Positions 43,860 through 53,104 of a stretch of DNA of 64,000 nt are shown piece by piece. The notes beneath the pieces are model-generated. The model did not search any database. It saw nothing but the letters and a program-made list of their open reading frames with translations, and was not told where the DNA came from. Origin of the DNA: a virus; the IMG/VR virus record IMGVR_UViG_3300023179_005355, positions 1 to 64,000 of that record. The stretch is one strand, 5' to 3'. A program made the position numbers and the translations under genes. Within the stretch, counting starts at the first letter, position 1. Every line of letters begins with the position of its first letter.

Positions 43860-45882
43860 TCGATACGATAATAAAAATATCCCAAACGATTTTGATTGGG
43901 AATACTACTTAAAAAATCATCCTGATCTACAGAAAGCCGGATTAAAAACTGAAGCACACTGTAGGACACATTATTTACATTATGGTCAATATGAAAATAG
44001 AGTATATAAGCAGAGCAATGCTTTTTTTATTCCCTCAAAAATAGTGGCCCAACAACAAAAATATCAGAACACCAATGATAATTTTAAGATATTGTTTGTT
44101 CAATGGTATTGCGATGATAATACTAAAGAAAATAGACTTGTATGTTTAAAAAAAAATATTAATAATTCTTATATTGATCATATTCATATATTCTCAGACA
44201 CTAAAAATATCGGCCCCATCTCAGATTTGCAACAAGAACTTAATTCTACAAAAATTTCTATTTCTTTTATAAAAGATCGATTATCTTATTATGATTGGAT
44301 AAAATATGCAAATGAACATTACGCTAATGCTATCAAAATACTAATCAATTCTGATATTTATTTAGATGAGACAATAGATAAATTAAATAATCAAACATTT
44401 GATCAGCACACTTTCTATATGGTAACCCGCAAAGATTTGCACCATGAAACTAAAAAAATCATACCAAGCAAAGATTACTATGACGAAAGTGCTCCACCAA
44501 CAAATCCACTCTATTCTCACGATTGCTGGATTTATAGACATTCGCCCAGACTATCTGATATTTCAATTTTAAATTTTAAACTAGGTTATGGTAACTGTGA
44601 CCGACTACTTAAACAAGCGTTAATAGAGCAAAAAATTAATTGCGTAAATTTATATCCAGAAATTAATGCTATTCATATAGATTATAGAGCAAACAAACAA
44701 CGCACCAGCTATTCGTTGAACGACAAACCTAGTCACAATCCTATTTTCAGTATTGATCCATATATAAATAATAATTTTTTATCAGCTTATGATAATAAAC
44801 TAGAATGCGTAGCATTACTTATAACCGGGTCTGAATTACAAGACAATCAATACTCTTATTTTTTAAAGAATATTCAAAAATCAATAGCTCAAAACCCCAT
44901 CAACGCCCACTTCGCAAAACTATTGGATTTTAAGATTTTTTGTACAACAGACAACTATAGTTTAATTGATATAAATTTATTATCTAGTTTATTTAAAAAA
45001 GTAGAAATCATAGATATTAATATTCCAGATAAATATAATTTTTATAATACAACAAAGACGAATAGCGACCTAACCTATGGATATAAATCTGGACCCAATT
45101 ATAGTTTTTTTCAAACATTTAAATTTTTAACAGTATATAATACTACTTTATTTTTAGAGTGTGATTGCTATTTAACAGATGAATGGTTGGAAAGAATATA
45201 TAATTATACTAGATTCTCTGGGTCTTTTTGGATATCTGGTTCAATATATGACGGATATAATGAAGCCACATACAGCAATATTGTAAATCAGCATCTTAAT
45301 GGCGGGATTTGTTTATATGCCACCGGCTGTTCTACATTTATACGGTTCATGGATTTTTGTTTTAATCTTCTACCAAGCTATATTCTAAATGTCATGGATC
45401 ATATGCCTTATGATTATGTTATTTATCAAATTATTGAAGATTATTTTAATTTTGACGATTCTCATAGGCTGTTATGGCAATTTATTAAACGAAATTATAG
45501 CATTAATAATTTAATTTATAATTATAGCACTAAAGATTCACATGACACCAATGTAAAAGTATCTGATATTATAAAAAAATATAACCCGGCAATTATTCAT
45601 AAAAAAATAACAGAATTATCTATTATTAAGATAGAAAACTGTTTAAATCCCCCAGAAGATTTCGATAGCTACTTTTATTTATCAGAATACCCAATAGTTC
45701 AAAATTACTATATGTCTCCAGAAGGATATAGCGAATATAGTCCAGCACAAAGAGCGTATCATCACTATCTACTATATGGTCAGACTATGGGATTTTATCA
45801 AAATAGTATACAAAAAAATAATATAACAAAAACTAGCAAACAATTCAATAGTTATAATAATGAGGTTTTAAGAGGACATTAA
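43852..45882 (+). CDS. large multidomain glycosyltransferase-like protein
   Basis: A 676-residue protein. About 12-50 (FDWEYYLKNHPDLQKAG, then HYLHYGQYENR) form a short 'YYL-x-x-HPDL...HYL-x-YGR' module. A degenerate copy recurs near 606-650 (YFYLSEYPIV, HHYLLYGQTMGF). Between them, about 70-210 is one transferase-like domain (FVQWYCDDNTKE, INSDIYLDETI), and about 320-560 a second resembling DUF5672 (LLITGSELQDNQYSY, FLECDCYLTDEWL). ATG 43852 is preferred to 43810. Two catalytic domains bracketed by paired end modules suggest a two-step sugar polymerase; substrates unknown. Confidence 0.6.
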   Translation: MANRYDNKNIPNDFDWEYYLKNHPDLQKAGLKTEAHCRTHYLHYGQYENRVYKQSNAFFIPSKIVAQQQKYQNTNDNFKILFVQWYCDDNTKENRLVCLKKNINNSYIDHIHIFSDTKNIGPISDLQQELNSTKISISFIKDRLSYYDWIKYANEHYANAIKILINSDIYLDETIDKLNNQTFDQHTFYMVTRKDLHHETKKIIPSKDYYDESAPPTNPLYSHDCWIYRHSPRLSDISILNFKLGYGNCDRLLKQALIEQKINCVNLYPEINAIHIDYRANKQRTSYSLNDKPSHNPIFSIDPYINNNFLSAYDNKLECVALLITGSELQDNQYSYFLKNIQKSIAQNPINAHFAKLLDFKIFCTTDNYSLIDINLLSSLFKKVEIIDINIPDKYNFYNTTKTNSDLTYGYKSGPNYSFFQTFKFLTVYNTTLFLECDCYLTDEWLERIYNYTRFSGSFWISGSIYDGYNEATYSNIVNQHLNGGICLYATGCSTFIRFMDFCFNLLPSYILNVMDHMPYDYVIYQIIEDYFNFDDSHRLLWQFIKRNYSINNLIYNYSTKDSHDTNVKVSDIIKKYNPAIIHKKITELSIIKIENCLNPPEDFDSYFYLSEYPIVQNYYMSPEGYSEYSPAQRAYHHYLLYGQTMGFYQNSIQKNNITKTSKQFNSYNNEVLRGH

Positions 45883-46070
45883 TGGATGGTTATATCAATG
45901 ATTATAATCGAAACTATATGATAGATATATTTACAGAATTATAGATAGAATGTCAGATCAAGATAAATAAAGCATATTTATATTCCGACCTCAGCAATAA
46001 AAATAACTTAGAATTAACAAATATTATTTCTATGCATGATATAGATATTATCTTAGGCGAAATTATATGA
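45882..46070 (+). pseudogene. remnant open frame interrupted by TAG
   Basis: From ATG 45882 (TAATG overlap) the frame reads 20 codons, meets TAG at 45942, then continues 41 sense codons to TGA 46068-46070. The second part (KAYLYSDLSNKNNLELTN) looks protein-like. Other genes here use TAG as a normal stop, so recoding is unlikely; a decaying gene or C-terminal piece of a sugar gene is more probable. The next 83 bases hold only A/T-rich sequence. Confidence 0.45.
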
Positions 46071-46153
46071 TACCAAAAAATATAGACGAATACTCTTACC
46101 GACTCTAAAAAAATATTAACTTTTTTATACTAAAAATTTAAATATTATTAATT

Positions 46154-46918
46154 ATGAATAAAACAATTTTAATTAAATGTCCTGATGGTTTTATTAACCA
46201 ACTAAGACTATCTCTAGCGGCTAATTTTTTAGTTAGTATTGGAGAAGCACAAGCAGCACAGCAAGAATGGATTATAAATAATCATAATAATGTACGATTT
46301 GATAAATTTTTCTTTCCTTTTAGATATTTATATCATTTACAGCCTACTGATAAGCCAATTAATAATGATCCAATTATTACACAATCTTTTTCTAATATGG
46401 TGAAAGAATTTAATGCTAAAGATATTATTAGATTGGCATATAAAAAATTAAAATACAAACCTATGCCAGTACAATTATTTGAGTCATATATTAAAGAAAA
46501 TAATATTAATCAGTGTATCGGAGTACATTTAAGAACAGGATGCAAAACAGCTCTACTGGAACAAGATAAAAATAGACATCCGCCCATAGATGAAAAAAGT
46601 ATTATTGATACATTATTATCAAAAACAGAATCTATTTTTTTAGCTACAGATAATGCAGAAACTCAAAACAAATGGTTCAAAATTTTTCAAGACAGACTAC
46701 ATGTGTATCAGACAATACACAATGGCAAATCCAAATTTCATGGTCCTTATAACAGATCGAATGTTACGAGATACACAACAGATCTACACACAGTAGCAGA
46801 CTTTTACATCTTGCAAAAGTGCAAAGTCTTTATTGGTTCTAATGAAAGTTCTTTTTCTATAATGATAAATTGGCTGCGAAACAATCCGACGGATTCAGAA
46901 ATTAAAGGCATCTTATAA
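46154..46918 (+). CDS. fucosyltransferase-like glycosyltransferase
   Basis: A 254-residue protein. IGVHLRTGCK (about 122-131) is the HxRxG-type donor motif of alpha-1,6/O-fucosyltransferases. SIFLATDNAETQ near 156 and DFYILQKCKVFIGSNESSFS near 217 complete the GT-B-like pattern. With the dehydratase-like gene upstream, a 6-deoxyhexose donor is plausible. An ATTAATT leader gives a weak ribosome site. Confidence 0.65.
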   Translation: MNKTILIKCPDGFINQLRLSLAANFLVSIGEAQAAQQEWIINNHNNVRFDKFFFPFRYLYHLQPTDKPINNDPIITQSFSNMVKEFNAKDIIRLAYKKLKYKPMPVQLFESYIKENNINQCIGVHLRTGCKTALLEQDKNRHPPIDEKSIIDTLLSKTESIFLATDNAETQNKWFKIFQDRLHVYQTIHNGKSKFHGPYNRSNVTRYTTDLHTVADFYILQKCKVFIGSNESSFSIMINWLRNNPTDSEIKGIL

Positions 46919-47704
46919 ATGAAAAATTTATATTTTATAATTACAAACTATGGGTATCTAGATATTGTAAAAAATTTTTTACAGAGGTGCATAGAATTAG
47001 ACAGTATATTGCTTAATTCTTTAGTTATAGTGTGCTTAGACAAAACTAGCTATAATGCTTTAGGTAAATATACTAAATATGGCTGTATTTTGCTGGTAGA
47101 CGAGTGTGACGATTCGATTACCGATAAATTTTTAGAGTGGCAAAGCACAGACTACAAAACATTAGTATTTTATAAGCTTAATATTAAAACCAAAATCTTA
47201 AAAATGTTTCATAACATATATGACAACATTATTTATATAGATACAGATATATGGATCAATAATAATTTTATAACATTATTAAATACGTATTTAGCTAATA
47301 GCGATTATGATGTTATTTTTCAAGATGGCGAGGACTACTTATTAAATCACGACGAGTGTACAGAAATTATAGACTCTAAATTAGTGTATAAACATTATTG
47401 TTACAGTTATTGCACCGGTTTCATGATCATGAATACTAAAAATTATCAAAAAATTATTGATGATTTATTTACCTATAATCACAAAGATATGTCGGAAAAT
47501 AGCGGTAATCAATCGTTCATTAACAAACAATTACTTTCCAGCGATTTGAAAATATTGACTTTGCCCAAATCTGTATTTCCAAATTTATCTGTAGATTATT
47601 TATACAAACAAAATAAAAATTATTGGATGCTACATTATACTTACGTTACTGGTAAAAATAAAATATCTAATATGAAAATTAACAATCATTGGCTACTATC
47701 GTGA
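46919..47704 (+). CDS. nucleotide-diphospho-sugar transferase-like protein
   Basis: A 261-residue protein. KLNIKTKILKMFHNIYDNIIYIDTDIWINNN (about 82-113) has the DxD of the plant-type Nucleotid_trans (GT77-like) family, and YCTGFMIMNTKNYQ near 160 matches its second motif. It abuts the fucosyltransferase-like gene directly. Confidence 0.7.
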   Translation: MKNLYFIITNYGYLDIVKNFLQRCIELDSILLNSLVIVCLDKTSYNALGKYTKYGCILLVDECDDSITDKFLEWQSTDYKTLVFYKLNIKTKILKMFHNIYDNIIYIDTDIWINNNFITLLNTYLANSDYDVIFQDGEDYLLNHDECTEIIDSKLVYKHYCYSYCTGFMIMNTKNYQKIIDDLFTYNHKDMSENSGNQSFINKQLLSSDLKILTLPKSVFPNLSVDYLYKQNKNYWMLHYTYVTGKNKISNMKINNHWLLS

Positions 47705-48342
47705 ATAAAAAATGCCATACATATTATGAGTTAATTAGTGATATAAATAATAATAGAAACTATGATCAAGAACAACTCATAGGATTGTGTCAAAGGTCTT
47801 GGAATAGGCACGGTTGGGATTTTAAAGTCTTATCAGAAGATATGGCTAGACAACATTCTAAATATGATTTTTATAAATCTATATTTGCGAGTATACCGAG
47901 TGCCAATCCTATTCCGTATGATTATCATTGTTTTATGAGGTGGGTGGCTATGGTTGTTGTCGGTGGTGGAATAATGATTGACTACGATGTATTAAACCTA
48001 GGTATGACAGATCTGGATATGTTTAACAGAGACGGCCTCACGATATACCAAAACCATGTGCCTTGTGTTGTGTCCGGTACAGATGTAGATTTTCAAAAGG
48101 CAATAGATCACTTTGTTTACATGGCGCACCAAAAAGAATTTTATATCAAAATTGATGATAAAGCACATTCTTCTGATATGGTCATGCTATCTTATCATAA
48201 ACTGATATATAGATCAATAATGGCTGTGGTTGATTATCCATTAATTGGGTCGTTAGTTCATATACCTCAAGTGTCATGCGTATCTACTAATCAAAGTAAA
48301 TTTGAAATTATGGAAAAATTATTGCAATCTATAGTTTATTAA
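47701..48342 (+). CDS. GT32-like glycosyltransferase
   Basis: A 213-residue protein from GTG 47701 (GTGA overlap with the previous stop); TTG 47689 is an alternative. CQRSWNRHGWDFKVLSED and FMRWVAMVVVGGGIMIDYDVLN (about 76-97) carry the 'RW..L...GG...D.D' motif of DXD-sugar-binding GT32/capsular transferases. It is the last gene of the second sugar block. Confidence 0.7.
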   Translation: MNKKCHTYYELISDINNNRNYDQEQLIGLCQRSWNRHGWDFKVLSEDMARQHSKYDFYKSIFASIPSANPIPYDYHCFMRWVAMVVVGGGIMIDYDVLNLGMTDLDMFNRDGLTIYQNHVPCVVSGTDVDFQKAIDHFVYMAHQKEFYIKIDDKAHSSDMVMLSYHKLIYRSIMAVVDYPLIGSLVHIPQVSCVSTNQSKFEIMEKLLQSIVY

Positions 48343-48411
48343 GTGTAATAATGTTTATTTGTGCAAGACGCCGGTCGATTATTTGAATTGGACGATTCTA
48401 TGAAATGGTGG

Positions 48412-48439
48412 TTGACTTTGGGTTCTGTAGTGATATAAT
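48412..48439 (+). promoter_or_regulatory. strong sigma-70-like promoter with extended -10
   Basis: TTGACT (48412-48417), a 16-base spacer, then TATAAT (48434-48439) preceded by TG at 48431-48432. It drives the nucleotide and replication block. The leader GATACACGGCTTTTGAGACAA resembles the leader after the 2309 promoter. Confidence 0.75.
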
Positions 48440-48479
48440 AACCTCATCGTCGATACACGGCTTTTGAGACAACTATACT

Positions 48480-48944
48480 ATGAGACCACAATGGACTGAT
48501 TATTTTCTTGGGTTGGCTCGTGTGATTTCTCAACGCAGTCACGACATTCACACGCAGCACGGCTGCGTAATCACAGATACAAATAATAGAATATTGGGTG
48601 TAGGATACAATGGTTTTCCTAGAGGCTTATCCGATACAAAACTGCCTACTACTAGGCCAGAAAAATATCCTTGGATGATTCATGCCGAACGTAATGCTCT
48701 AAGCAATTGTGTTGTTAGGCCGGATAACGGAATAGCTTATGTTACAGGTCAAAGTTGCAATGATTGTATTATGGCCTTGTGGCAAGAGGGTGTGACTACT
48801 GTTGTTATGTCGGACGATCACGGTACACATTTATTTGACGAAAATGCTAAAGCAAGATTTGATTTATTTGTTAAGATGAGTGGCATAAAAATCGTTCGAG
48901 TCAAACCAGATTTATCATGGCTCAAAAACATTCCTGGTGTATAA
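48480..48944 (+). CDS. dCMP deaminase
   Basis: A 154-residue zinc deaminase. The catalytic pair is H68-A-E70 (MIHAERNAL), with zinc Cys 93 and 96 (SCNDC). THHGC-like QHGCVITDTNNRILGVGYNG is the substrate strand. Length and the Gly-Tyr-Asn-Gly turn fit deoxycytidylate deaminase, which makes dUMP for thymidylate synthesis. First gene after the promoter. Confidence 0.85.
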   Translation: MRPQWTDYFLGLARVISQRSHDIHTQHGCVITDTNNRILGVGYNGFPRGLSDTKLPTTRPEKYPWMIHAERNALSNCVVRPDNGIAYVTGQSCNDCIMALWQEGVTTVVMSDDHGTHLFDENAKARFDLFVKMSGIKIVRVKPDLSWLKNIPGV

Positions 48945-48946
48945 TC

Positions 48947-49087
48947 ATGTCTATAGCATTTTACATATCCACAATAGTATATATGTATCAACGTTTTTTT
49001 AGTGATAATATTGACACTATAAATTATTCTTTTCACGCCGTTGTTATAATCGGATTAGCGGCTATTCTAAACTCTAGGAGATCATAA
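48947..49087 (+). CDS. small two-helix membrane protein
   Basis: A 46-residue gene. Hydrophobic segments at about 2-14 and 29-41, ending NSRRS. It begins 2 bases after the deaminase stop, and its TAA shares a base with the ribonucleotide reductase ATG (TAATG), so coupling is clear. The AGGAG inside its end serves the reductase. Unknown role. Confidence 0.5.
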   Translation: MSIAFYISTIVYMYQRFFSDNIDTINYSFHAVVIIGLAAILNSRRS

Positions 49088-51285
49088 TGTCAGCTCTGCA
49101 AGAATTACAAAATTACACGTTTGTTAGTAAGTATGCAAGATGGATCGAAGATAAGAACCGCAGAGAGACATGGAAAGAAGCTGTAGATCGTGTTAAAAAC
49201 ATGATGCATAGTTTCTATGCCGATAAGAATATCTCCGAAGATATTAACTGGGCATATGAGCTAATGTTTAAAAAGAAAGTATTAGGCTCACAAAGAGCTT
49301 TACAATTTGGCGGCGAGCCAATCCTAAAAAGACATGCCAAAATTTATAATTGCACAAGCTCTTATTGCGACAGATTAAGATTTTTTCAAGAATGTTTTTG
49401 GTTATTATTGTGCGGTAGTGGTACGGGCTTTAGTGTGCAAAAGCACCATGTATCTAAGTTACCGACACTATCACAAAATCCTAAAACTCCAGAGGTTGGT
49501 GTTAAATATATCATTGAAGATAGCATAGAAGGCTGGGCTGATGCTCTAGGAGTATTACTCAGTTCATACTTTACTAAACCTAGTGAAGAAGCATTTAAAA
49601 AATATAAAGACCAATATGTAGTGTTTGATTATTCTAATATTAGAACTAAGGGATCTAAATTATCTTCCGGTGTTGGCAAGGCACCCGGTTTCGAACCACT
49701 TCAAAATGGTCTAGAAAAAATTAGAACTCTATTAGATAGATGTATCGCCAATGGACAAAAGAAACTTCGCCCTATTGACGCATATGATATTATTATGCAT
49801 AGCAGTGATGCTGTTCTGTCTGGTGGTGTTAGACGCAGTGCTTCTTTAGCTCTGTTTAGTGCGGATGATGAAGAGATGGCTAAGGCTAAAACGGGCAATT
49901 GGTATATTGATAACCCTCAAAGAGCAAGAAGCAATAACTCAGCCCTATTACTTAAAGACTCGACTACTTTCGAAGAATTCAACGCTTTGATGGAATCTGT
50001 CAAAGAATTTGGCGAGCCAGGATTTATCTGGAGCGATTCAACAGAAATGACTTTTAATCCATGTGTAGAAGTAGGTATGTGGCCAGTTGATGAAACCACA
50101 GGAGAAAGCGGATGGCAAGGGTGCAATCTTTCAACCATTAACTGTTCGTCAGTTACTGATGAAGAAGATTTTTATGAGAGATGCAGAGCCGCTGCCATCA
50201 TCGGAACACTACAAGCTGGATTTACTAATTTAGATTATCTAGGCGCAACTAGTAAGAGAATTTTCGACAGAGAAGCCTTACTTGGCGTATCCTTAACTGG
50301 TATTATGGAAAAGCATGATATTATTCTTACAGAGAAAATATTAAAGAATGGGGCAAAGATCGCTGTAGATACCAATAAGAGTATATCTGAAAAAATTGGC
50401 ATAAATCAAGCGGCCAGAGTAACTTGCTTAAAACCAGAAGGCACTTCTAGCTCAATGTTGGGAACAAGCTCAGGTATCCACCCACATCACGCTAAAAGAT
50501 ACATTAGGCATGTTCAGGCTAATATTTTAGAAGCACCATATCAACACTTCAAGAAACACAACCCTCAAGCTTGTGAGAAGTCTTCATGGTCTGCTAATAA
50601 TACAGACGAGGTTATTAAGTTCCCTATCGAGGTGCCGGATGGTGCCAAGTTAAAGAATCAATTACCTGCTACTGAGATGTTAGCTGTCGTCAAAGAAACT
50701 CAGAAAAATTGGGTTTATTCTGGCAAAAATAGATCACTATGTACACAGGACTACCTTAGTCATAATGTGAGTAATACTGTAACAGTAAAACCGGACGAGT
50801 GGGAAGAGGTAACTAAATATATTTATAATAATCGCAAATACTTTGCTGGAATTAGTTTAATTCCTCAAAGTGGAGATAAAGATTATCCACAAGCTCCATT
50901 TACTACAGTCTATACTAGTAGAGAAATTGTTAAAGAATACGGAGATGCTGCATTGTGGTGCTCTGGCTTAATAGAGCTTGGATTAAATGCATTTAATAAT
51001 AATTTATGGGCAGCATGTGATTATGTTAGCATGAACCAAGTCAAAGAAACAGATGATGCTAGTAAACTAAAGTTTATGACAAAAATGAAGAATTTTGCCG
51101 GTAAATATTTTGATTCTGATTTGCGTCGTTTAACATATTGTATGAAAGATGTTTATAATTGGAAAATTTATTGTGACCTATACAATAGTTATAATAAAGT
51201 TGACTATACACAGTTATCAGAGTCAGAAGATAATACTGTAGGTATAGAAGAAATTAGCTGTGCTGGCGGAGCATGTTTATTATAA
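49087..51285 (+). CDS. nrdJ: class II (adenosylcobalamin-dependent) ribonucleotide reductase
   Basis: A 732-residue single-chain reductase of the ribonucleoside-triphosphate type. The catalytic thiyl Cys is C326 in NPCVE, with E328. The active-site redox pair is likely C89 (YNCTSS) and C346 (GCNLST). The C-terminal shuttle Cys are C725 and C730 in the final CAGGACLL. Close in length to the Lactobacillus enzyme (739). It makes dNTPs without oxygen or a second subunit, needing B12 from the host. AGGAG lies upstream. Confidence 0.9.
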   Translation: MSALQELQNYTFVSKYARWIEDKNRRETWKEAVDRVKNMMHSFYADKNISEDINWAYELMFKKKVLGSQRALQFGGEPILKRHAKIYNCTSSYCDRLRFFQECFWLLLCGSGTGFSVQKHHVSKLPTLSQNPKTPEVGVKYIIEDSIEGWADALGVLLSSYFTKPSEEAFKKYKDQYVVFDYSNIRTKGSKLSSGVGKAPGFEPLQNGLEKIRTLLDRCIANGQKKLRPIDAYDIIMHSSDAVLSGGVRRSASLALFSADDEEMAKAKTGNWYIDNPQRARSNNSALLLKDSTTFEEFNALMESVKEFGEPGFIWSDSTEMTFNPCVEVGMWPVDETTGESGWQGCNLSTINCSSVTDEEDFYERCRAAAIIGTLQAGFTNLDYLGATSKRIFDREALLGVSLTGIMEKHDIILTEKILKNGAKIAVDTNKSISEKIGINQAARVTCLKPEGTSSSMLGTSSGIHPHHAKRYIRHVQANILEAPYQHFKKHNPQACEKSSWSANNTDEVIKFPIEVPDGAKLKNQLPATEMLAVVKETQKNWVYSGKNRSLCTQDYLSHNVSNTVTVKPDEWEEVTKYIYNNRKYFAGISLIPQSGDKDYPQAPFTTVYTSREIVKEYGDAALWCSGLIELGLNAFNNNLWAACDYVSMNQVKETDDASKLKFMTKMKNFAGKYFDSDLRRLTYCMKDVYNWKIYCDLYNSYNKVDYTQLSESEDNTVGIEEISCAGGACLL

Positions 51286-51724
51286 ATGAATACCAATCTA
51301 AGTGTCAAATTTATTAAGCTTGACCCTTCGGCTCGGACTCCAATCAGAGCCAATAATAATGACGCAGGAGCGGATTTTATACTCAATAGAAAATACTGAG
51401 ATTCTTCCGCTCTCTCGTAAACTGGTGCGAACCGGGTTGTCTCTTGCTATACCAGATGGAATTTATGGCCGCATAGCACCACGTTCTGGACTAGCATTTA
51501 AAAACGGAATCGACGTTCTAGCAGGAGTTATAGATCCGGGCTATAGAGGAGAAATAGGGGTAGTGCTATATAATACTGATCAAAATAGCACATTTACTAT
51601 TACATGTGGTGATAGAATAGCACAAATTATTTTTGAAACTTTTCATTGCCTAAATTTTCAAAAAGTTGATTCTTTAGAAGATACTTTAAGATCAGAGGGT
51701 GGATTTGGTTCCAGCGGTAGATAA
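51286..51724 (+). CDS. dut: dUTPase with an internal +1 frame break
   Basis: Frame one starts ATG 51286, one base past the reductase stop, and gives MNTNLSVKFIKLDPSA to NNDAGADF, the family's N-terminus and motif 1, then meets TGA at 51397. The frame one base over (open from 51302) continues YSIENTEILPLSRK, then motif 3 APRSGLAFKNGIDVLAG, GVIDPGYRGE and the final GGFGSSGR. Joining after TTT 51376-51378 and skipping A51379 restores a normal trimeric dUTPase of about 146 residues. Either the gene is broken, a sequencing base is extra, or the shift is programmed. Confidence 0.7.
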
Positions 51725-51751
51725 TATTATACCCATAATGGTGTATTATTA
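51722..51751 (+). promoter_or_regulatory. stem-loop after dut
   Basis: TAATATTATACC (51722-51733) can pair with GGTGTATTATTA (51740-51751) with one mismatch and one G-U, around a 6-base loop. No T-run follows. Possibly an mRNA stability or processing element between dut and phoH. Confidence 0.4.
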
Positions 51752-51798
51752 ATGCATAATTGGTAATTATAAGTCCCCCACATTATAAAGGAATACTC

Positions 51799-52530
51799 TT
51801 GAGAAAAAACAATAAAGCTTCCAAGAAGAAGTCCAAAGTAGTCGATTTAACCAATTCTCTAGAACCCAATAATTCGTTTTCAACTTATCGCAACAGATTA
51901 AAACCTCGCAGTGAAAATCAAAAAGAGTATATTAGAACGATAGCAGAAAATACCATAACCTTCTGTCAAGGATTAGCGGGTAGTGGAAAGACCCATATTG
52001 CAATTGGTATGGCTATAGAGCATCTGCTTGACGAGAAGGTAAAGAAAATTATCATAACTCGACCCATATTGGAAGCAGGAGAAAAGATAGGTTATTTACC
52101 AGGATCAGCAGAAGAGAAATTACATCCGTATCTTTTACCTGTTCTTGATGAAATAAATTACTTCATATCAACAGCCCAATATACAACACTTAAACTAAAT
52201 AATAGAATAGAGGTTGTTCCACTGGGGTTGATGAGAGGCAGAAACTTTCATAACGCATTTATTGTCGCAGATGAGTGTCAGAACGCTTCATACGAGCAGC
52301 TTAAAATGTTATTAACTCGTACCGGCACTGATAGTAAAATGGTATTAACAGGAGATACTGGACAATCAGATTTAAATAGACATTTGCAAGGTGGATTTGC
52401 TGGTATGATTAATGCATTGCAGGGCTTGGAAGGCATAGGCTGTGCTAAACTGGAGTCTTGTGATATAGTACGCAATCCTATAATTGCTAAGATTTTATCC
52501 AGATTAGATGGTTATGAGCAACAAAGCTGA
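51799..52530 (+). CDS. phoH: PhoH-like ATPase
   Basis: A 243-residue protein from TTG 51799, chosen because AAAGGA ends 6 bases upstream; no ATG exists nearby and TTG 51760 has no ribosome site. Walker A is CQGLAGSGKTH and Walker B IVADECQNAS. GDTGQSDLN and LTRTGTDSK are further PhoH motifs. PhoH proteins are ATPases linked to RNA or phosphate stress and very common in phages. A basic N-tail (KASKKKSK) may bind nucleic acid. Confidence 0.85.
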   Translation: MRKNNKASKKKSKVVDLTNSLEPNNSFSTYRNRLKPRSENQKEYIRTIAENTITFCQGLAGSGKTHIAIGMAIEHLLDEKVKKIIITRPILEAGEKIGYLPGSAEEKLHPYLLPVLDEINYFISTAQYTTLKLNNRIEVVPLGLMRGRNFHNAFIVADECQNASYEQLKMLLTRTGTDSKMVLTGDTGQSDLNRHLQGGFAGMINALQGLEGIGCAKLESCDIVRNPIIAKILSRLDGYEQQS

Positions 52531-53104
52531 ACACAGTAAATGCTTATTATTAAATGCAGATATGACGCCATTGAGGATAATCTCGTGGCAACGTGCTATA
52601 GTTTGGTCTATGAAGTATGAAAATGATAGCAGTTATGGTATAGAAATAATATCTTATTATAAAGATAAATTTATTCATGGACCTAATGACAAAAGATTTC
52701 CCGTACCTTCTGTAGCAAAAACAATCAGATATTTTAATCTCTACAATAGAAAGATTAATTTTTCTAGACACAATCTTTTTATTCGTGATAATTTTACATG
52801 TCAATATTGTGGACAAAAATGTTCTAATTCACAATTAACATATGATCATATCATACCTAAAAGCAGATACTCGCCCAATCGTAAAGCATCAACCAACTGG
52901 TATAATATAGTCACTGCCTGTAGACAATGTAATCATAAAAAGGGCAATAAAACTCCTAACGAAGCTGGTATGACTTTGTTGCAGTCTCCAGTCGAGCCTA
53001 GATATTCTGTGGAGTACTTGCCTTGGTACAAGGAACTAACTACTATATGTGGTACGCCCATATTGTCTGATTGGGAGCCATTTATTCAATACCGGAAAGA
53101 CTAA
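52508..53104 (+). CDS. HNH endonuclease
   Basis: A 198-residue protein. CQYCGQKC (about 98-105), YDHIIPKSR and NIVTACRQCNHKKGN make a complete HNH/zinc site of the type that starts with an LLLNADMTPLRIISW domain, common in phage and bacterial free-standing nucleases. ATG 52508 overlaps phoH by 23 bases; ATG 52514 is an alternative. Mobile or recombination-related role. Confidence 0.8.
   Translation: MVMSNKAEHSKCLLLNADMTPLRIISWQRAIVWSMKYENDSSYGIEIISYYKDKFIHGPNDKRFPVPSVAKTIRYFNLYNRKINFSRHNLFIRDNFTCQYCGQKCSNSQLTYDHIIPKSRYSPNRKASTNWYNIVTACRQCNHKKGNKTPNEAGMTLLQSPVEPRYSVEYLPWYKELTTICGTPILSDWEPFIQYRKD

Noticed and set aside
45882-46070. Use of TAG as a sense codon (alternative genetic code)
   Set aside because: Many clear genes here, such as ruvB, end in TAG, so general amber recoding is not supported.
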